DNA from: an uncultured Nonlabens sp.
GTDB lineage: Bacteria > Bacteroidota > Bacteroidia > Flavobacteriales > Flavobacteriaceae
Assembly (NCBI RefSeq): GCF_947495285.1
Contig: NZ_CANLXZ010000020.1
Coordinates: 1 to 58,564 of the forward strand
Direction of reading: 5' to 3'
Length of the DNA stretch: 58,564 nucleotides
A program made the position numbers and the translations under genes. The stretch's first letter is position 1. Each line of letters opens with the position of its first letter. A model generated the notes under the pieces. The model was given only the letters and a program-made list of their open reading frames with translations. It was not told where the DNA came from and searched no databases. Below are positions 34,416-43,984 of the stretch, in pieces.

Positions 34416-35405
34416 ATGAAAATAGCTGTAGTAGGCGTTACCGGTATGGTAGGCCAGGTCATGCTGCGTATCCTTGAAGAACGCAACCTAAATGTTTCAA
34501 CTCTTATACCAGTTGCCTCACAAAAATCTGTTGGTACTGAGGTTACCTTTAAGAATAAACAGTATAAGGTAGTAAGTATGCAACAGGCTATTGAGATGAA
34601 ACCAGACATAGCTCTGTTTTCTGCCGGTGGTTCTGTGAGTTTAGAATTTGCTCCACAGTTTGCTGCAGTAGGAACAACCGTTATAGATAATTCTAGTGCT
34701 TTTAGAATGGATGCAGATAGGAAACTTATCGTTCCAGAAATAAATGCTACTTCTCTTACTAAGGAAGATAAAATTATCGCAAATCCTAATTGTTCAACTA
34801 TACAGATGGTGGCTGCTATGTCTCCTCTTCATAAGCAATACGGTATAAAAAGATTAGTTATCTCTACATACCAGTCCATCACTGGTACTGGTGTAAAAGC
34901 AGTGGAACAACTAGAAAATGAATTTCAAGGTAAAAAAGGTCCTATGGCTTATCCTTACCAGATTCATAAAAATGCAATTCCTCACTGTGACGTGTTTGAA
35001 GAAAACGGATACACAAAAGAAGAAATGAAACTAGTTAATGAAACTCAAAAAATCCTAGATGATAGAACCATCGCAGTAACTGCAACTGCGGTACGTATTC
35101 CTGTAGTAGGTGGGCATTCAGAGAGTGTGAATGTAGAATTTAGAAATGCATTTGATGAGTCGGCTGTAAGAAGATTATTATCTGAAACCTCTGGGATTAC
35201 AGTACAAGATAATGTAGATGTAAACGTATATCCCATGCCTTTAATGGCACATGGTAAAGATGACGTCTTTGTAGGCCGTATAAGAAGGGACTATTCTCAA
35301 GAAAATACTATTAATATGTGGATCGTGTCAGATAATCTTAGAAAAGGTGCTGCGACTAACGCTGTTCAAATCGCAGAGTATCTTATAGCAAACGATTTAG
35401 TTTAA
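34416..35405 (+). CDS. asd: Aspartate-semialdehyde dehydrogenase
   Basis: A 329-residue NADPH-dependent enzyme of the aspartate pathway to Lys/DAP, Met and Thr. The Rossmann start is VVGVTGMVGQVML, the catalytic Cys is in NPNCSTIQ, and the substrate-binding His is in VVGGHSESV. It is monocistronic; TACTTTTA at 34391-34398 could be a slightly imperfect -7 box. Confidence 0.95.
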   Translation: MKIAVVGVTGMVGQVMLRILEERNLNVSTLIPVASQKSVGTEVTFKNKQYKVVSMQQAIEMKPDIALFSAGGSVSLEFAPQFAAVGTTVIDNSSAFRMDADRKLIVPEINATSLTKEDKIIANPNCSTIQMVAAMSPLHKQYGIKRLVISTYQSITGTGVKAVEQLENEFQGKKGPMAYPYQIHKNAIPHCDVFEENGYTKEEMKLVNETQKILDDRTIAVTATAVRIPVVGGHSESVNVEFRNAFDESAVRRLLSETSGITVQDNVDVNVYPMPLMAHGKDDVFVGRIRRDYSQENTINMWIVSDNLRKGAATNAVQIAEYLIANDLV

Positions 35406-35473
35406 AAAGACATTCTTTAAACAAGCCAGTGATTATTTTTATCTAACTTTACGTGTCTAAATCATTATAAGTT

Positions 35474-36778
35474 ATGTTTAAAAAAATGCTCACTGGTTTT
35501 TTAGTATCCTCTTGTTTTGTAGTCCATGCACAATTCTGGACAGAAAAGTCTTCTGGATTCACAAATAACCTTATTGGCTTAAATAGATTCCATGTAGTAG
35601 ATGAAAATGTAGCATGGGCTATTGCTTATGATGGTGTGAATACTATAAATAATGTACAACAGTTTTCTAAAACAGAGGACTCTGGTAGTACCTGGACTGC
35701 AGGTTCCTTTGACCTAGGAGATACTGGTTTAGGTATTTCTGATGTGAGTGGTGTAGATGGTACTACAGCTTTTGTAGCTGCTCACCCTAGGCAGGCAAGA
35801 CAACAAGGTGGTATTTGGAAAACTATAGACGCAGGTATCACATGGACCCAACAGACTGGCGCAGCTTTTAATTCTGCTACGAGTTTTCCTAATGTAGTTC
35901 ATTATTTTGACGCAAATAACGGTCTTGCTATAGGAGATCCAGCAAATGGATATTGGGAGATTTATCGCTCTAATGATGGAGGTGCCACATATACCAGGAT
36001 ACCTTCTTCAAGTTTACCTAGTCCATTAAGTAATGAGACAGGATTTTTAGCACAATTTGCCTATTCAGGAAATAGTATATGGTTTACCACCAGTGCAGGA
36101 CGTATCGTTCATTCTGCAGATAGAGGTGTGAGCTGGAGTGTGTATCAATCTCCATTGAGCAATTTTGGTGGGACAACTATTTTTGGAGATATTTCTTTTG
36201 CCACTGCAACTAGAGGTGTTATCCAAGATAATTCAGGAAATTTATATCGATCTACAGATGCAGGAGCAAACTGGAGTACTATAGTTTTATCAGGTACCGG
36301 TGCACCTTATGGCGGTGCTATTACATACATCCCTAATACTACTAGTATGGTAAGTACAGGAGGAGAAGTGAGTTTTGCTGGTAGTTCTTACTCTCGTGAT
36401 GATGGTGTTACATGGATTAATATCGATACAGATCAACATGTGGATAATGTCTTTTTTAATACCACAGTAGGTTATAGCGGTAGTTTTAGTAACGCAACTA
36501 CTAGTCAAGGTGTATTTATTTACACAGAAAATGTCTTGAGTGAAAATTCTATAGAAGATAGATTTGACTTGATTTTAGTTCATAATACTGTTCAAGAACA
36601 GCTAGAAATCACCACAGATCAAAATATATTAAGTACTGATATATATGATTTACATGGTCGTCTGATAACTACCTCTACAAGTGCTATCATAAACACTAAT
36701 CAATTGAAGTCTGGAATCTATTTAGCTCAAATCACTACAGATTTAGGTAAAAGAACTTCTAAATTTATAAAACAATAG
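35474..36778 (+). CDS. T9SS-sorted BNR/YCF48-like repeat protein
   Basis: A 434-residue secreted protein. A signal peptide (SSCFVVHAQ) is followed by a seven-bladed beta-propeller-like region with BNR/Asp-box repeats (SEDSG-type motifs: KTEDSGSTWT, RSNDGGATYT, HSADRGVSWS, RSTDAGANWS) over about 25-350. The C-terminal 70 residues are a type A sorting domain (DIYDLHGRLI ... LKSGIYLAQI), which directs export through the T9SS that includes SprE. It starts two bases before the S9 peptidase gene's neighbour region and is probably co-transcribed with that peptidase. Confidence 0.88.
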   Translation: MFKKMLTGFLVSSCFVVHAQFWTEKSSGFTNNLIGLNRFHVVDENVAWAIAYDGVNTINNVQQFSKTEDSGSTWTAGSFDLGDTGLGISDVSGVDGTTAFVAAHPRQARQQGGIWKTIDAGITWTQQTGAAFNSATSFPNVVHYFDANNGLAIGDPANGYWEIYRSNDGGATYTRIPSSSLPSPLSNETGFLAQFAYSGNSIWFTTSAGRIVHSADRGVSWSVYQSPLSNFGGTTIFGDISFATATRGVIQDNSGNLYRSTDAGANWSTIVLSGTGAPYGGAITYIPNTTSMVSTGGEVSFAGSSYSRDDGVTWINIDTDQHVDNVFFNTTVGYSGSFSNATTSQGVFIYTENVLSENSIEDRFDLILVHNTVQEQLEITTDQNILSTDIYDLHGRLITTSTSAIINTNQLKSGIYLAQITTDLGKRTSKFIKQ

Positions 36779-36780
36779 TT

Positions 36781-38943
36781 ATGAAAAAATGGCTTTATGG
36801 AGCAATGGCTCTAGCAACGTTAATCTCTTGTGAAGAAGAAAAGAAAGAACAAAAAAGTATGGCAATGACTTATCCGCAAACTAAAAAGGTGGATACCGTA
36901 GACGTATATCACGGTACAGAAGTAGCAGACCCTTATAGATGGTTAGAAGATGACCGTAGTGAAGAAACTGGTAACTGGGTAAAAGATCAAAATAAAACTA
37001 CTCAAGGATTCTTATCTCAAATTAAATATAGGGACGAGATTAAAGAAAGACTTACTGAGCTGTGGAATTATGAAAAAGTAGGCGCTCCATTTATAGAAGG
37101 AGATTATGCTTATTTCTATAAGAATGATGGTTTACAAAATCAGTATGTCATTTACAGGTATAAGAAAGATAGCGATCCAGAAACTGCTGAAGTATTTCTA
37201 GATCCTAATACATTTAGTGAAAAAGGGACCACTTCTTTAGGTGGTACGAGTTTTACAAAAGACGGTTCTTTATTTGCCTATTCTATAAGTGAAGGCGGTA
37301 GCGACTGGAGAAAAGTAATTGTTATGGATGTAAAGTCCATGAAGCAAGTAGGAGATACCATCATAGATGTAAAATTCTCAGGTATGTCATGGAAAGGAAA
37401 TGACGGTTTCTTCTATTCTAGTTATGATAAACCAGATGGTAGTGAGTTAAGTGCTATGACAGACCAGCATAAGTTATACTATCATAAATTAGGAACTCCA
37501 CAAAGTGAAGACATAGTCATATTCGGTGGTACACCAGACCAGAAATACAGATACGTAGGCGGTGGCGTTACAATAGATCAAAAATTCTTAGTCATTTCTG
37601 GTAGCACCTCTACAAATGGTGGTAAAATGTGGATGCAAGAATTAAATAAACCTAATGCTCCTCTAGTTGCTGTGGTAGATAACTTTGATACTAACACGTA
37701 CTTACTTCATAATGAAGGGACAAAACTCTGGCTAGTTACCGACTACAACGCACCTAATAAAAGAATAGTAATGACAGATTTTTCAAATCCTACTCAGGAC
37801 ACTTGGAAAGATGTCATAGCAGAAACAGAGCATGTACTATCTCCATCTACTGCTGGTGGGTATATTTTTACAGAATATATGGTAGATGCAGTTTCTCAAG
37901 TAAAGCAATACCGTTATGATGGTACGCTAGTAAGAGAAGTAAAACTACCAGGAATAGGTAACGTAGGTGGTTTTGGAGCAAAAGAAAAAGACGCAACTTT
38001 ATATTATAGCTTTACTAACTATACCACTCCAGGTAGTACTTATTTATACAACATAGAAAAAGGGACATCAGAGTTATATCGCAAGCCAGAAATTAAGTTC
38101 AATAGCGACCACTTTGAGAGTAAACAAGTTTTCTATGCATCTAAAGATGGTACAAAAATACCTATGATCATATCTTATAAAAAAGGAATGGTTTTAGACG
38201 GTAAAAACCCAACCATTCTATATGGTTATGGCGGCTTTAATGTTTCTCTTAATCCTGGTTTTTCAGTTACTAGAGCCGCATGGATGGAAATGGGTGGCGT
38301 TTATGCCGTTGCAAACCTACGTGGTGGTGGAGAGTACGGTAAGAAATGGCACGACCAAGGGACTAAAATGCAAAAACAAAACGTATTTGACGATTTTATA
38401 GCCGCAGGAGAATGGCTCAAAGAAAATAAATATACAGACACAAAACACCTTGCTATTCAAGGTGGTTCTAATGGTGGTTTGTTAGTAGGAGCTACTATGA
38501 CACAACGTCCAGACCTAGCAGGAGTTGCTTTTCCTGCAGTAGGAGTTCTAGATATGTTGCGTTATAATAAATTCACAGCAGGTGCTGGTTGGGCATACGA
38601 TTATGGAACTGCTCAGGATAATCCAGAAATGTTTGAATACCTTAAAGGATATTCTCCACTTCATAATATTAAAGAAGGTGTTTCTTATCCGGCAACTATG
38701 GTTACCACAGGAGACCATGATGACAGAGTTGTTCCAGCACACTCTTTCAAGTTTGCTGCAGAGTTACAAGAAAAACAAGCTGGTGACGCTCCTACTTTAA
38801 TTAGAATAGAAACCGACGCTGGTCACGGCGCAGGAAAATCTACAGAGCAACAGATCCAGGAATGGACCGATATTTACGGATTTGGATTATACAACATGGG
38901 ATATGAAACATTACCAGAGGTAAAATCTCAAGTAAAAATGTAA
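36781..38943 (+). CDS. Prolyl oligopeptidase family S9A lipoprotein
   Basis: A 720-residue serine peptidase cleaving after proline in small peptides. It has a lipoprotein signal (ALATLISC), the N-terminal S9A beta-propeller (about 60-430) starting with the typical VDPYRWLEDDRS-like segment, and a catalytic alpha/beta domain. The nucleophile lies in GGSNGGLL (about Ser562), Asp in GDHDDRV and His in AGHGAG. It begins two bases after the preceding T9SS protein and ends at a terminator. Confidence 0.94.
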   Translation: MKKWLYGAMALATLISCEEEKKEQKSMAMTYPQTKKVDTVDVYHGTEVADPYRWLEDDRSEETGNWVKDQNKTTQGFLSQIKYRDEIKERLTELWNYEKVGAPFIEGDYAYFYKNDGLQNQYVIYRYKKDSDPETAEVFLDPNTFSEKGTTSLGGTSFTKDGSLFAYSISEGGSDWRKVIVMDVKSMKQVGDTIIDVKFSGMSWKGNDGFFYSSYDKPDGSELSAMTDQHKLYYHKLGTPQSEDIVIFGGTPDQKYRYVGGGVTIDQKFLVISGSTSTNGGKMWMQELNKPNAPLVAVVDNFDTNTYLLHNEGTKLWLVTDYNAPNKRIVMTDFSNPTQDTWKDVIAETEHVLSPSTAGGYIFTEYMVDAVSQVKQYRYDGTLVREVKLPGIGNVGGFGAKEKDATLYYSFTNYTTPGSTYLYNIEKGTSELYRKPEIKFNSDHFESKQVFYASKDGTKIPMIISYKKGMVLDGKNPTILYGYGGFNVSLNPGFSVTRAAWMEMGGVYAVANLRGGGEYGKKWHDQGTKMQKQNVFDDFIAAGEWLKENKYTDTKHLAIQGGSNGGLLVGATMTQRPDLAGVAFPAVGVLDMLRYNKFTAGAGWAYDYGTAQDNPEMFEYLKGYSPLHNIKEGVSYPATMVTTGDHDDRVVPAHSFKFAAELQEKQAGDAPTLIRIETDAGHGAGKSTEQQIQEWTDIYGFGLYNMGYETLPEVKSQVKM

Positions 38944-38965
38944 GTGTACGTAGTATAGAATTTAG

Positions 38966-38996
38966 AAAACCCATGTTGAAAGACATGGGTTTTCTT
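38966..38996 (+). terminator. Rho-independent terminator of the S9 peptidase
   Basis: Stem AAAACCCATGT/ACATGGGTTTT followed by CTTTTG. The same stem core recurs at 40721-40749. Confidence 0.9.
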
Positions 38997-39020
38997 TTGT
39001 CTCAATATTTGTAAACATAC

Positions 39021-39036
39021 CGCTTTCGCTAAAGCG
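39021..39036. repeat. Palindrome near-copy
   Basis: CGCTTTCGCTAAAGCG: one base departs from the perfect palindrome at the centre, while the outer C/G pair is kept. Confidence 0.75.
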
Positions 39037-39159
39037 GAATAACAACCATCCATACCCAAGTTACAATTAATTAACATAACAAAAATGATCTCGTAAAACT
39101 GCGTTAACTCCTTTATTACAAATGTAGTTGTTCTTTGTAGTTACCTAATAAACCAAGAA

Positions 39160-40698
39160 ATGAAAAAAGTTATTTATGCGTTTTGCGCGTTAGCATTATT
39201 AAGTTGTAAAGAAGATGACGACAGTGTGACGTTAATCAGTCAGTCTACCGAAGTGAATTTTCAAAGAGCTGCAACCATACAAGTAGGAGGTGAAGGAAGT
39301 GCAGAAATAAGTGCTTATGATAAAGTAAGTAAAAAACTTTTTGTCATTAATGCAGACGTTAATCAAGTAAGCATTTATGACCTTACAGATCCCAGTATAC
39401 CTCTAGAACAACCAGCTATATCATTAACATCTGGCACGCCTAACAGTGTAGCTGTAGGAGATGGCATTATTGCAATCGCTTTAGAAAATGATAATAAACA
39501 GCTTAATGGTACAGTAGCTACCTATGATATTGCTACGCAAAATTTACTAAATACCTATCCCGTAGGTGCGTTGCCAGACATGGTTACTTTTACACCAGAT
39601 AATTCTAAAATAGTGGTTGCTTGTGAGGGAGAACCTAATGACGATTATACTATGGATCCAGAAGGTACCGTAGGGATTATTAACGTTGTAAGTGGTAACG
39701 TACAACTAGTAGATTTTTCAGTTTTAAACAGTCAGGAGACCAGTTTAAAAGCAGAAGGTGTTAGGATTTTTGGCCCAGGAGCAAGTGTAGCACAAGATCT
39801 AGAACCAGAATATATAGTAGTATCTCAAGATGGCACAACAGCTTTTGTAACCTGTCAGGAAAACAATGCTCTTATGAGTGTTAACCTAGAAACCGCTACA
39901 ATTAATTTTATTAAAGCATATGGGACTAAAGATTATAGCCAGCCTTTAAATTCCCTAGATGCTAGCGATAGAGATAATGTTACTGAATTAAAAAACTGGC
40001 CGGTACTATCTTATTATCATCCAGACGGTATGGATATTGCAAATATTAATGGATTAGAATTAATCGTTACTGCAAATGAAGGTGACGCTCGTGATTATGA
40101 TGGTTATTCTGAAGAAGAACGTCTTAAAGATATCACTCTAGACCCAACTGCTTTTCCTAATGCAGTAATGTTACAAGAAGATGAAAACATAGGTCGCCTA
40201 AAAATCACTACTGCAAATGGTGATGTAGATAATGACGGTGATTATGACGTAATTTATGGTTATGGAGGTCGTAGTTTCAGTTTCTGGAATACTAATGGAG
40301 ATCTAGTTTATGATAGCGGTAATAGTATTGCAGAAAATACACTAGCCATTAACCCAGCTAGATTTAATGATGAAGATGGACGTAGTGATGATAAGGGTGC
40401 AGAGCCAGAAGCGGTTGCCATCTTAGAGATTAAAAGTAGTGTAGAAAAAACCACTCCTGTATCTAATCGTTTTATACTGGCAGTAGCTATGGAACGCACA
40501 GACGGTGTCTTATTATATGATGTAACTAACCCTAGCAACCCTGTGTTTTTAACATGGTTACAAGCTATGGGAGATGAGGCTCCAGAAAGTCTGGTAATGA
40601 TACCACGAGAAGATAGCGGTAACGATAAAGCACTTTTAATAGTAAGTAATGAAGACAGTGGTACGGTTAATATATACCAGAATATGGTTACCGATTAA
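39160..40698 (+). CDS. Choice-of-anchor I family lipoprotein
   Basis: A 512-residue exported beta-propeller protein with a lipoprotein signal (FCALALLSC). It shows the features of the choice-of-anchor I domain: ACEGEPNDDYTMDPEG, VTANEGDARDYDGY and AVAMERTDG-type strands. Related proteins are often fused to or near alkaline phosphatases; none is present here. It is probably surface-exposed, and its function is unknown. Confidence 0.85.
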   Translation: MKKVIYAFCALALLSCKEDDDSVTLISQSTEVNFQRAATIQVGGEGSAEISAYDKVSKKLFVINADVNQVSIYDLTDPSIPLEQPAISLTSGTPNSVAVGDGIIAIALENDNKQLNGTVATYDIATQNLLNTYPVGALPDMVTFTPDNSKIVVACEGEPNDDYTMDPEGTVGIINVVSGNVQLVDFSVLNSQETSLKAEGVRIFGPGASVAQDLEPEYIVVSQDGTTAFVTCQENNALMSVNLETATINFIKAYGTKDYSQPLNSLDASDRDNVTELKNWPVLSYYHPDGMDIANINGLELIVTANEGDARDYDGYSEEERLKDITLDPTAFPNAVMLQEDENIGRLKITTANGDVDNDGDYDVIYGYGGRSFSFWNTNGDLVYDSGNSIAENTLAINPARFNDEDGRSDDKGAEPEAVAILEIKSSVEKTTPVSNRFILAVAMERTDGVLLYDVTNPSNPVFLTWLQAMGDEAPESLVMIPREDSGNDKALLIVSNEDSGTVNIYQNMVTD

Positions 40699-40720
40699 TT
40701 ACTCCATATAATGTTAATAT

Positions 40721-40749
40721 AACCCATGTCACACGACATGGGTTTTTTT
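40721..40749 (+). terminator. Rho-independent terminator of the choice-of-anchor I gene
   Basis: Stem AACCCATGTC/GACATGGGTT with an ACAC loop and a run of Ts. Confidence 0.93.
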
Positions 40750-40820
40750 ATGCTTTCCGTTTTCATAAAATCGTCTAGTTCTTTTTATAGAATATTAGCA
40801 AGATCTCTATTATCGGTAGT

Positions 40821-40828
40821 TATCTTTG
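40821..40828 (+). promoter_or_regulatory. Putative -7 element, leaderless ABC gene
   Basis: TATCTTTG fits TAnnTTTG exactly and ends only four bases before the ATG at 40833, so transcription would begin at or near the start codon. The -33 element is not evident. Confidence 0.4.
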
Positions 40829-40832
40829 TTTT

Positions 40833-41783
40833 ATGTTGCAATTGATTGATATTAGTTTCGCTTTCGCGAAAGCGGAAACATTAAAAAACATATCTCTAGA
40901 AATAGAGCAAGGAACACACGTTGCAGTAATAGGAGAGAGCGGTTGTGGAAAAAGTACTTTGCTAGACATAACCTATGGTTTATTGCAGGCAAAAAGCGGT
41001 GTAGTAAAATGGAGTGATGATGAATTATTAGGGGCAGACCATCATCTTGTCCCAGGACATCCCATGATGAAGTACGTGCCGCAAGAATTTGACCTCATGC
41101 CTTTTACTACTGTATTTGAGAACGTGGGAGAACACCTTTCTTTACAAAAAGATGATCGAGTAAGTCGCATTCTAGAATTACTCGATGTAGTAGATATGAG
41201 CGACCTTAAAGATCGTAAGGTAAAAACTCTCTCTGGTGGACAGAAACAACGTGTAGCGATAGCAAAAGCACTTGCTCAAGAGCCTCAACTATTATTATTA
41301 GATGAACCTTTTTCACATATTGATAATTTTAGAAAAAACGCTCTACGTAGGAAATTGTTTGATTACTTAACGGTTAATAATATCAGTTGTCTCGTTGCTA
41401 CTCACGATAGTGACGATGTACTTTCATTTTGTGATAAAACGGTTATCATGCAAGAAGGTGCCATAATTGATTATAGGACTACCGCACAAGTGTATGAAAA
41501 ACCATTAAGTGTTTATACGGCATCTTTGTTTGACGAGGTAAACCTGTTACCTAAAGAATGGTTGAATTCTGAAAAGGATTTAATTTTATATCCGCATCAA
41601 TTAAAAATATCTGAAACAGGTTTCAAGGTTGAGGTGCAACAGTCCTTTTTTCAAGGTGCAGATTTTCTTATACTTGCTCAAAAAGAAGGAAAACAAGTGT
41701 TTTTTAAATCAAAAAAAGCTATTTCAAATGAAAAGGAGTTGTTTTTAAATGTCTTCCCAGAAAATTTGGCTCTCAGAAATTGA
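40833..41783 (+). CDS. ABC transporter ATP-binding protein (PotA/FbpC-like)
   Basis: A 316-residue ATPase. Walker A is GESGCGKST (34-42), the signature is LSGGQKQRV, Walker B is LLLLDEPFSHID and the H-loop is ATHDSDD. A C-terminal regulatory-like domain (about 235-316, LYPHQLKISETGFKV) resembles the TOBE region of PotA/FbpC/ModC importers. No permease or binding-protein gene is adjacent. A perfect palindrome copy lies within codons 10-14 and supplies AFAKA just before the Walker A strand. Confidence 0.87.
   Translation: MLQLIDISFAFAKAETLKNISLEIEQGTHVAVIGESGCGKSTLLDITYGLLQAKSGVVKWSDDELLGADHHLVPGHPMMKYVPQEFDLMPFTTVFENVGEHLSLQKDDRVSRILELLDVVDMSDLKDRKVKTLSGGQKQRVAIAKALAQEPQLLLLDEPFSHIDNFRKNALRRKLFDYLTVNNISCLVATHDSDDVLSFCDKTVIMQEGAIIDYRTTAQVYEKPLSVYTASLFDEVNLLPKEWLNSEKDLILYPHQLKISETGFKVEVQQSFFQGADFLILAQKEGKQVFFKSKKAISNEKELFLNVFPENLALRN
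40859..40874. repeat. Palindrome copy at the start of the ABC gene
   Basis: Perfect CGCTTTCGCGAAAGCG, nine codons into the gene, encoding AFAKA. Confidence 0.95.
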
Positions 41784-41870
41784 ATTTAAACTATTAGCTT
41801 GTTCTAAATTTATCAGAGATTGGCTCGTTCTATCTCGATTGATTATTAATTCAAAATCTTTACATCTTTC

Positions 41871-41878
41871 TATCTTTG
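41871..41878 (+). promoter_or_regulatory. Putative -7 element of the LEA-like gene
   Basis: TATCTTTG, an exact TAnnTTTG box, 15 bp before the ATG. Confidence 0.45.
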
Positions 41879-41893
41879 CACAAATATCTCTCC

Positions 41894-42367
41894 ATGAAAA
41901 AGCTTTTTATTCTTCTAGTTTTTATATTTCTAAGTTCTTGTGGTAATCCTTATGAAGACATAGTCTTTGTAGAGATTAAAGATGCTCAGTTAGAAAAAGC
42001 AACGGCTAGTCAGTTAGATATAGTTGCTACTTGTGTGCTTTTTAATCCTAACAGTGTCGGTCTTAATCTTAAAGAGGCAGACTTTGACGTTTATATAAAC
42101 GGTAAGAAAACAGCGACTGTAAACCAGCAAGAAGATGTAGTCATGCCAGCAAATGCCCAATTTGAATTCCCTATACGCACTTCTATTAATCCTAAAGAAG
42201 TTTATGGAGAGAAAGGAAAAGGATTTCTAGGAGCAGCATTACAAATACTTGCAAGTCAAAAGGTAGACGTAAAGTATCATGGTAGTATAAAAGTAGGGAA
42301 AGGAGCGGTTAATTTTACTGTACCAGTGGTGGACAGTTTAAGTGTTCCCGTAAAATTTAATTTCTAG
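41894..42367 (+). CDS. LEA type 2-like lipoprotein
   Basis: A 157-residue lipoprotein. I start it at the ATG at 41894, which gives a clean lipoprotein signal (FIFLSSC, Cys16); six extra upstream codons are polar. The mature part resembles the late-embryogenesis-abundant LEA14/WHy beta-sandwich (ATCVLFNPNSVGLNLKEADF, then DVYINGKK). It probably stabilises or scaffolds something in the periplasm. It overlaps the convergent truB gene by four bases. Confidence 0.8.
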   Translation: MKKLFILLVFIFLSSCGNPYEDIVFVEIKDAQLEKATASQLDIVATCVLFNPNSVGLNLKEADFDVYINGKKTATVNQQEDVVMPANAQFEFPIRTSINPKEVYGEKGKGFLGAALQILASQKVDVKYHGSIKVGKGAVNFTVPVVDSLSVPVKFNF

Positions 42368-43080
42368 ACTGCAGCATCTGTTTTAACTAGCTCTTCAAAA
42401 CCTTCTATAGTCATCGCATTTTCTACTCGATAATTACCTATGGCTGTTCTTCTAAGGGCAGATAAATGACCACCATTATTTAACGCAGCACCAAAGTCAT
42501 GTGCTATAGACCTGATATAAGTTCCTTTACTACAGGAGATTCTAAAATCTACTTCGGGCAAATCAATTCTTGTGATTTCAAATTCGTGAATGGTAACAGC
42601 TCTAGAGGCTATCTCTGTGGTTTCTCCAGCGCGTGCTAGTTCATAAAGACGTTTTCCATCCTTTTTAATAGCAGAGAAAATAGGCGGTTTTTGCTGAATC
42701 TCTCCAGTAAATTGTGCGGTAGTTTCTTTAATTAACTCGTCAGTAAGTTGATCTATTGGAAAGGTTTGATCTATCTCAGTTTCCATATCATAACTAGGTC
42801 TGGTACTACCTAGTGTTATCGTACCGGTATATTCTTTTTCTTGTGCCTGGTAAGTGTTTATGTTCTTAGTTTCTTTACCTGTACAGATAATAAGAAGCCC
42901 ACTTGCTAGTGGGTCTAATGTACCTGCATGACCTACTTTTATTTTCTTAATCTTATATTCTTTTCTTATCAACCAGCGCAACTTGTTGACCACCTGAAAA
43001 GAAGACCATTCTAGTGGTTTATCGATTAATAATACTTGGCCTTTTAAATATGGATTATCTAGATCTTGCATAGGTTGCAA
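42364..43080 (-). CDS. truB: tRNA pseudouridine(55) synthase
   Basis: A 238-residue enzyme making pseudouridine 55 in the T-loop of tRNAs. The catalytic Asp is in GHAGTLDPLASGLL; the KPLEWSSFQVVNKLR start and the GTYIRSIAHDFG motif are standard. It lacks a C-terminal PUA extension, as other short bacterial forms do. Two Met codons (first and fourth) are possible starts. Confidence 0.95.
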   Translation of the reverse strand: MQPMQDLDNPYLKGQVLLIDKPLEWSSFQVVNKLRWLIRKEYKIKKIKVGHAGTLDPLASGLLIICTGKETKNINTYQAQEKEYTGTITLGSTRPSYDMETEIDQTFPIDQLTDELIKETTAQFTGEIQQKPPIFSAIKKDGKRLYELARAGETTEIASRAVTIHEFEITRIDLPEVDFRISCSKGTYIRSIAHDFGAALNNGGHLSALRRTAIGNYRVENAMTIEGFEELVKTDAAV

Positions 43081-43155
43081 AGGAAAGAAATTTGTAATGA
43101 AAAAGGATTAGACTAGGCATTTGATTTATGATTTAAGTAAATTTTAAACTAAAAC

Positions 43156-43872
43156 TTAACTCATGCCACGCTCTTTACGTATGGTTTCATAAGCGTCTTG
43201 TACCTTGCTAAATTTTTCTCCAGCACCTTTGCGGTAAGCCTCATCCATGTCCATTAACTTATCTGGATGGTATTTTTTTGCCATAGTCCTGTAGGCTTTT
43301 TTTACCTCATGATCTGGTACAGATTTGTCTATTTCTAGAATCTTGTACGCGTTATCTTGATCCTGAACAAACATCGCTTTTATAGAAATAAAATCCCGTT
43401 CTGTAAGTCTTAAATGACCAGCTATTTGTTGTATGACGCGTATCTCGTCTGCGCTTACATGACCGTCTGCCTGTGCAATACCGAATAAGAAATGAAGAAT
43501 TTGTAATCTAGACTCATATCTAGTTCTTGCGTTGAGGTAGTTACATATTCTAGCAGCACTTACTTCTCGTTTTTTAACAACATCGTTAAATACTCTAAAA
43601 ATGGCATTTGCCCTTTCTTTACCATAGGAACTCACAAAGTACTGTCGCACATAATCCAGCTCGGTTTGTGTTACCTTGCCATCTGCCTTAATGACTAGCG
43701 AGGTTAAAGAAAGTAAGTTCAATTCAAAATCTTGCGGACTTACCGTAGTGCTTCTTTGGTATGGATTGCTGGAATAAGTTGTTCTTCTTTGAGAAGAGTT
43801 TCCATCACTTAAAAAGGTGTTGTAAAGCCATCTGAGAACAAAAAATATAGCGATATAGCTTAAAAATTGCAT
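43156..43872 (-). CDS. TerB/DnaJ-domain protein (DjlA-like)
   Basis: A 238-residue membrane-anchored co-chaperone. One transmembrane helix (residues 3-20) is followed by a TerB-like helical domain (about 50-155, LTSLVIKADGKVTQTELDYV and FGIAQADGHVSADEIRVIQ) and a C-terminal J domain with the HPD tripeptide in KKYHPDKLM. The order matches DjlA, which stimulates DnaK at the inner membrane. It follows the SUF cluster on the same strand. Confidence 0.88.
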   Translation of the reverse strand: MQFLSYIAIFFVLRWLYNTFLSDGNSSQRRTTYSSNPYQRSTTVSPQDFELNLLSLTSLVIKADGKVTQTELDYVRQYFVSSYGKERANAIFRVFNDVVKKREVSAARICNYLNARTRYESRLQILHFLFGIAQADGHVSADEIRVIQQIAGHLRLTERDFISIKAMFVQDQDNAYKILEIDKSVPDHEVKKAYRTMAKKYHPDKLMDMDEAYRKGAGEKFSKVQDAYETIRKERGMS

Positions 43873-43984
43873 AGGGTAGGTTGCTGGTTGTAATTACGAG
43901 AATACTCACGATTCTAGGAAAAGTTTTTCAAGGAATGTGCCATTAACTAATCTCTAATATAGCGTGACAAAATGGCTATCGCAG

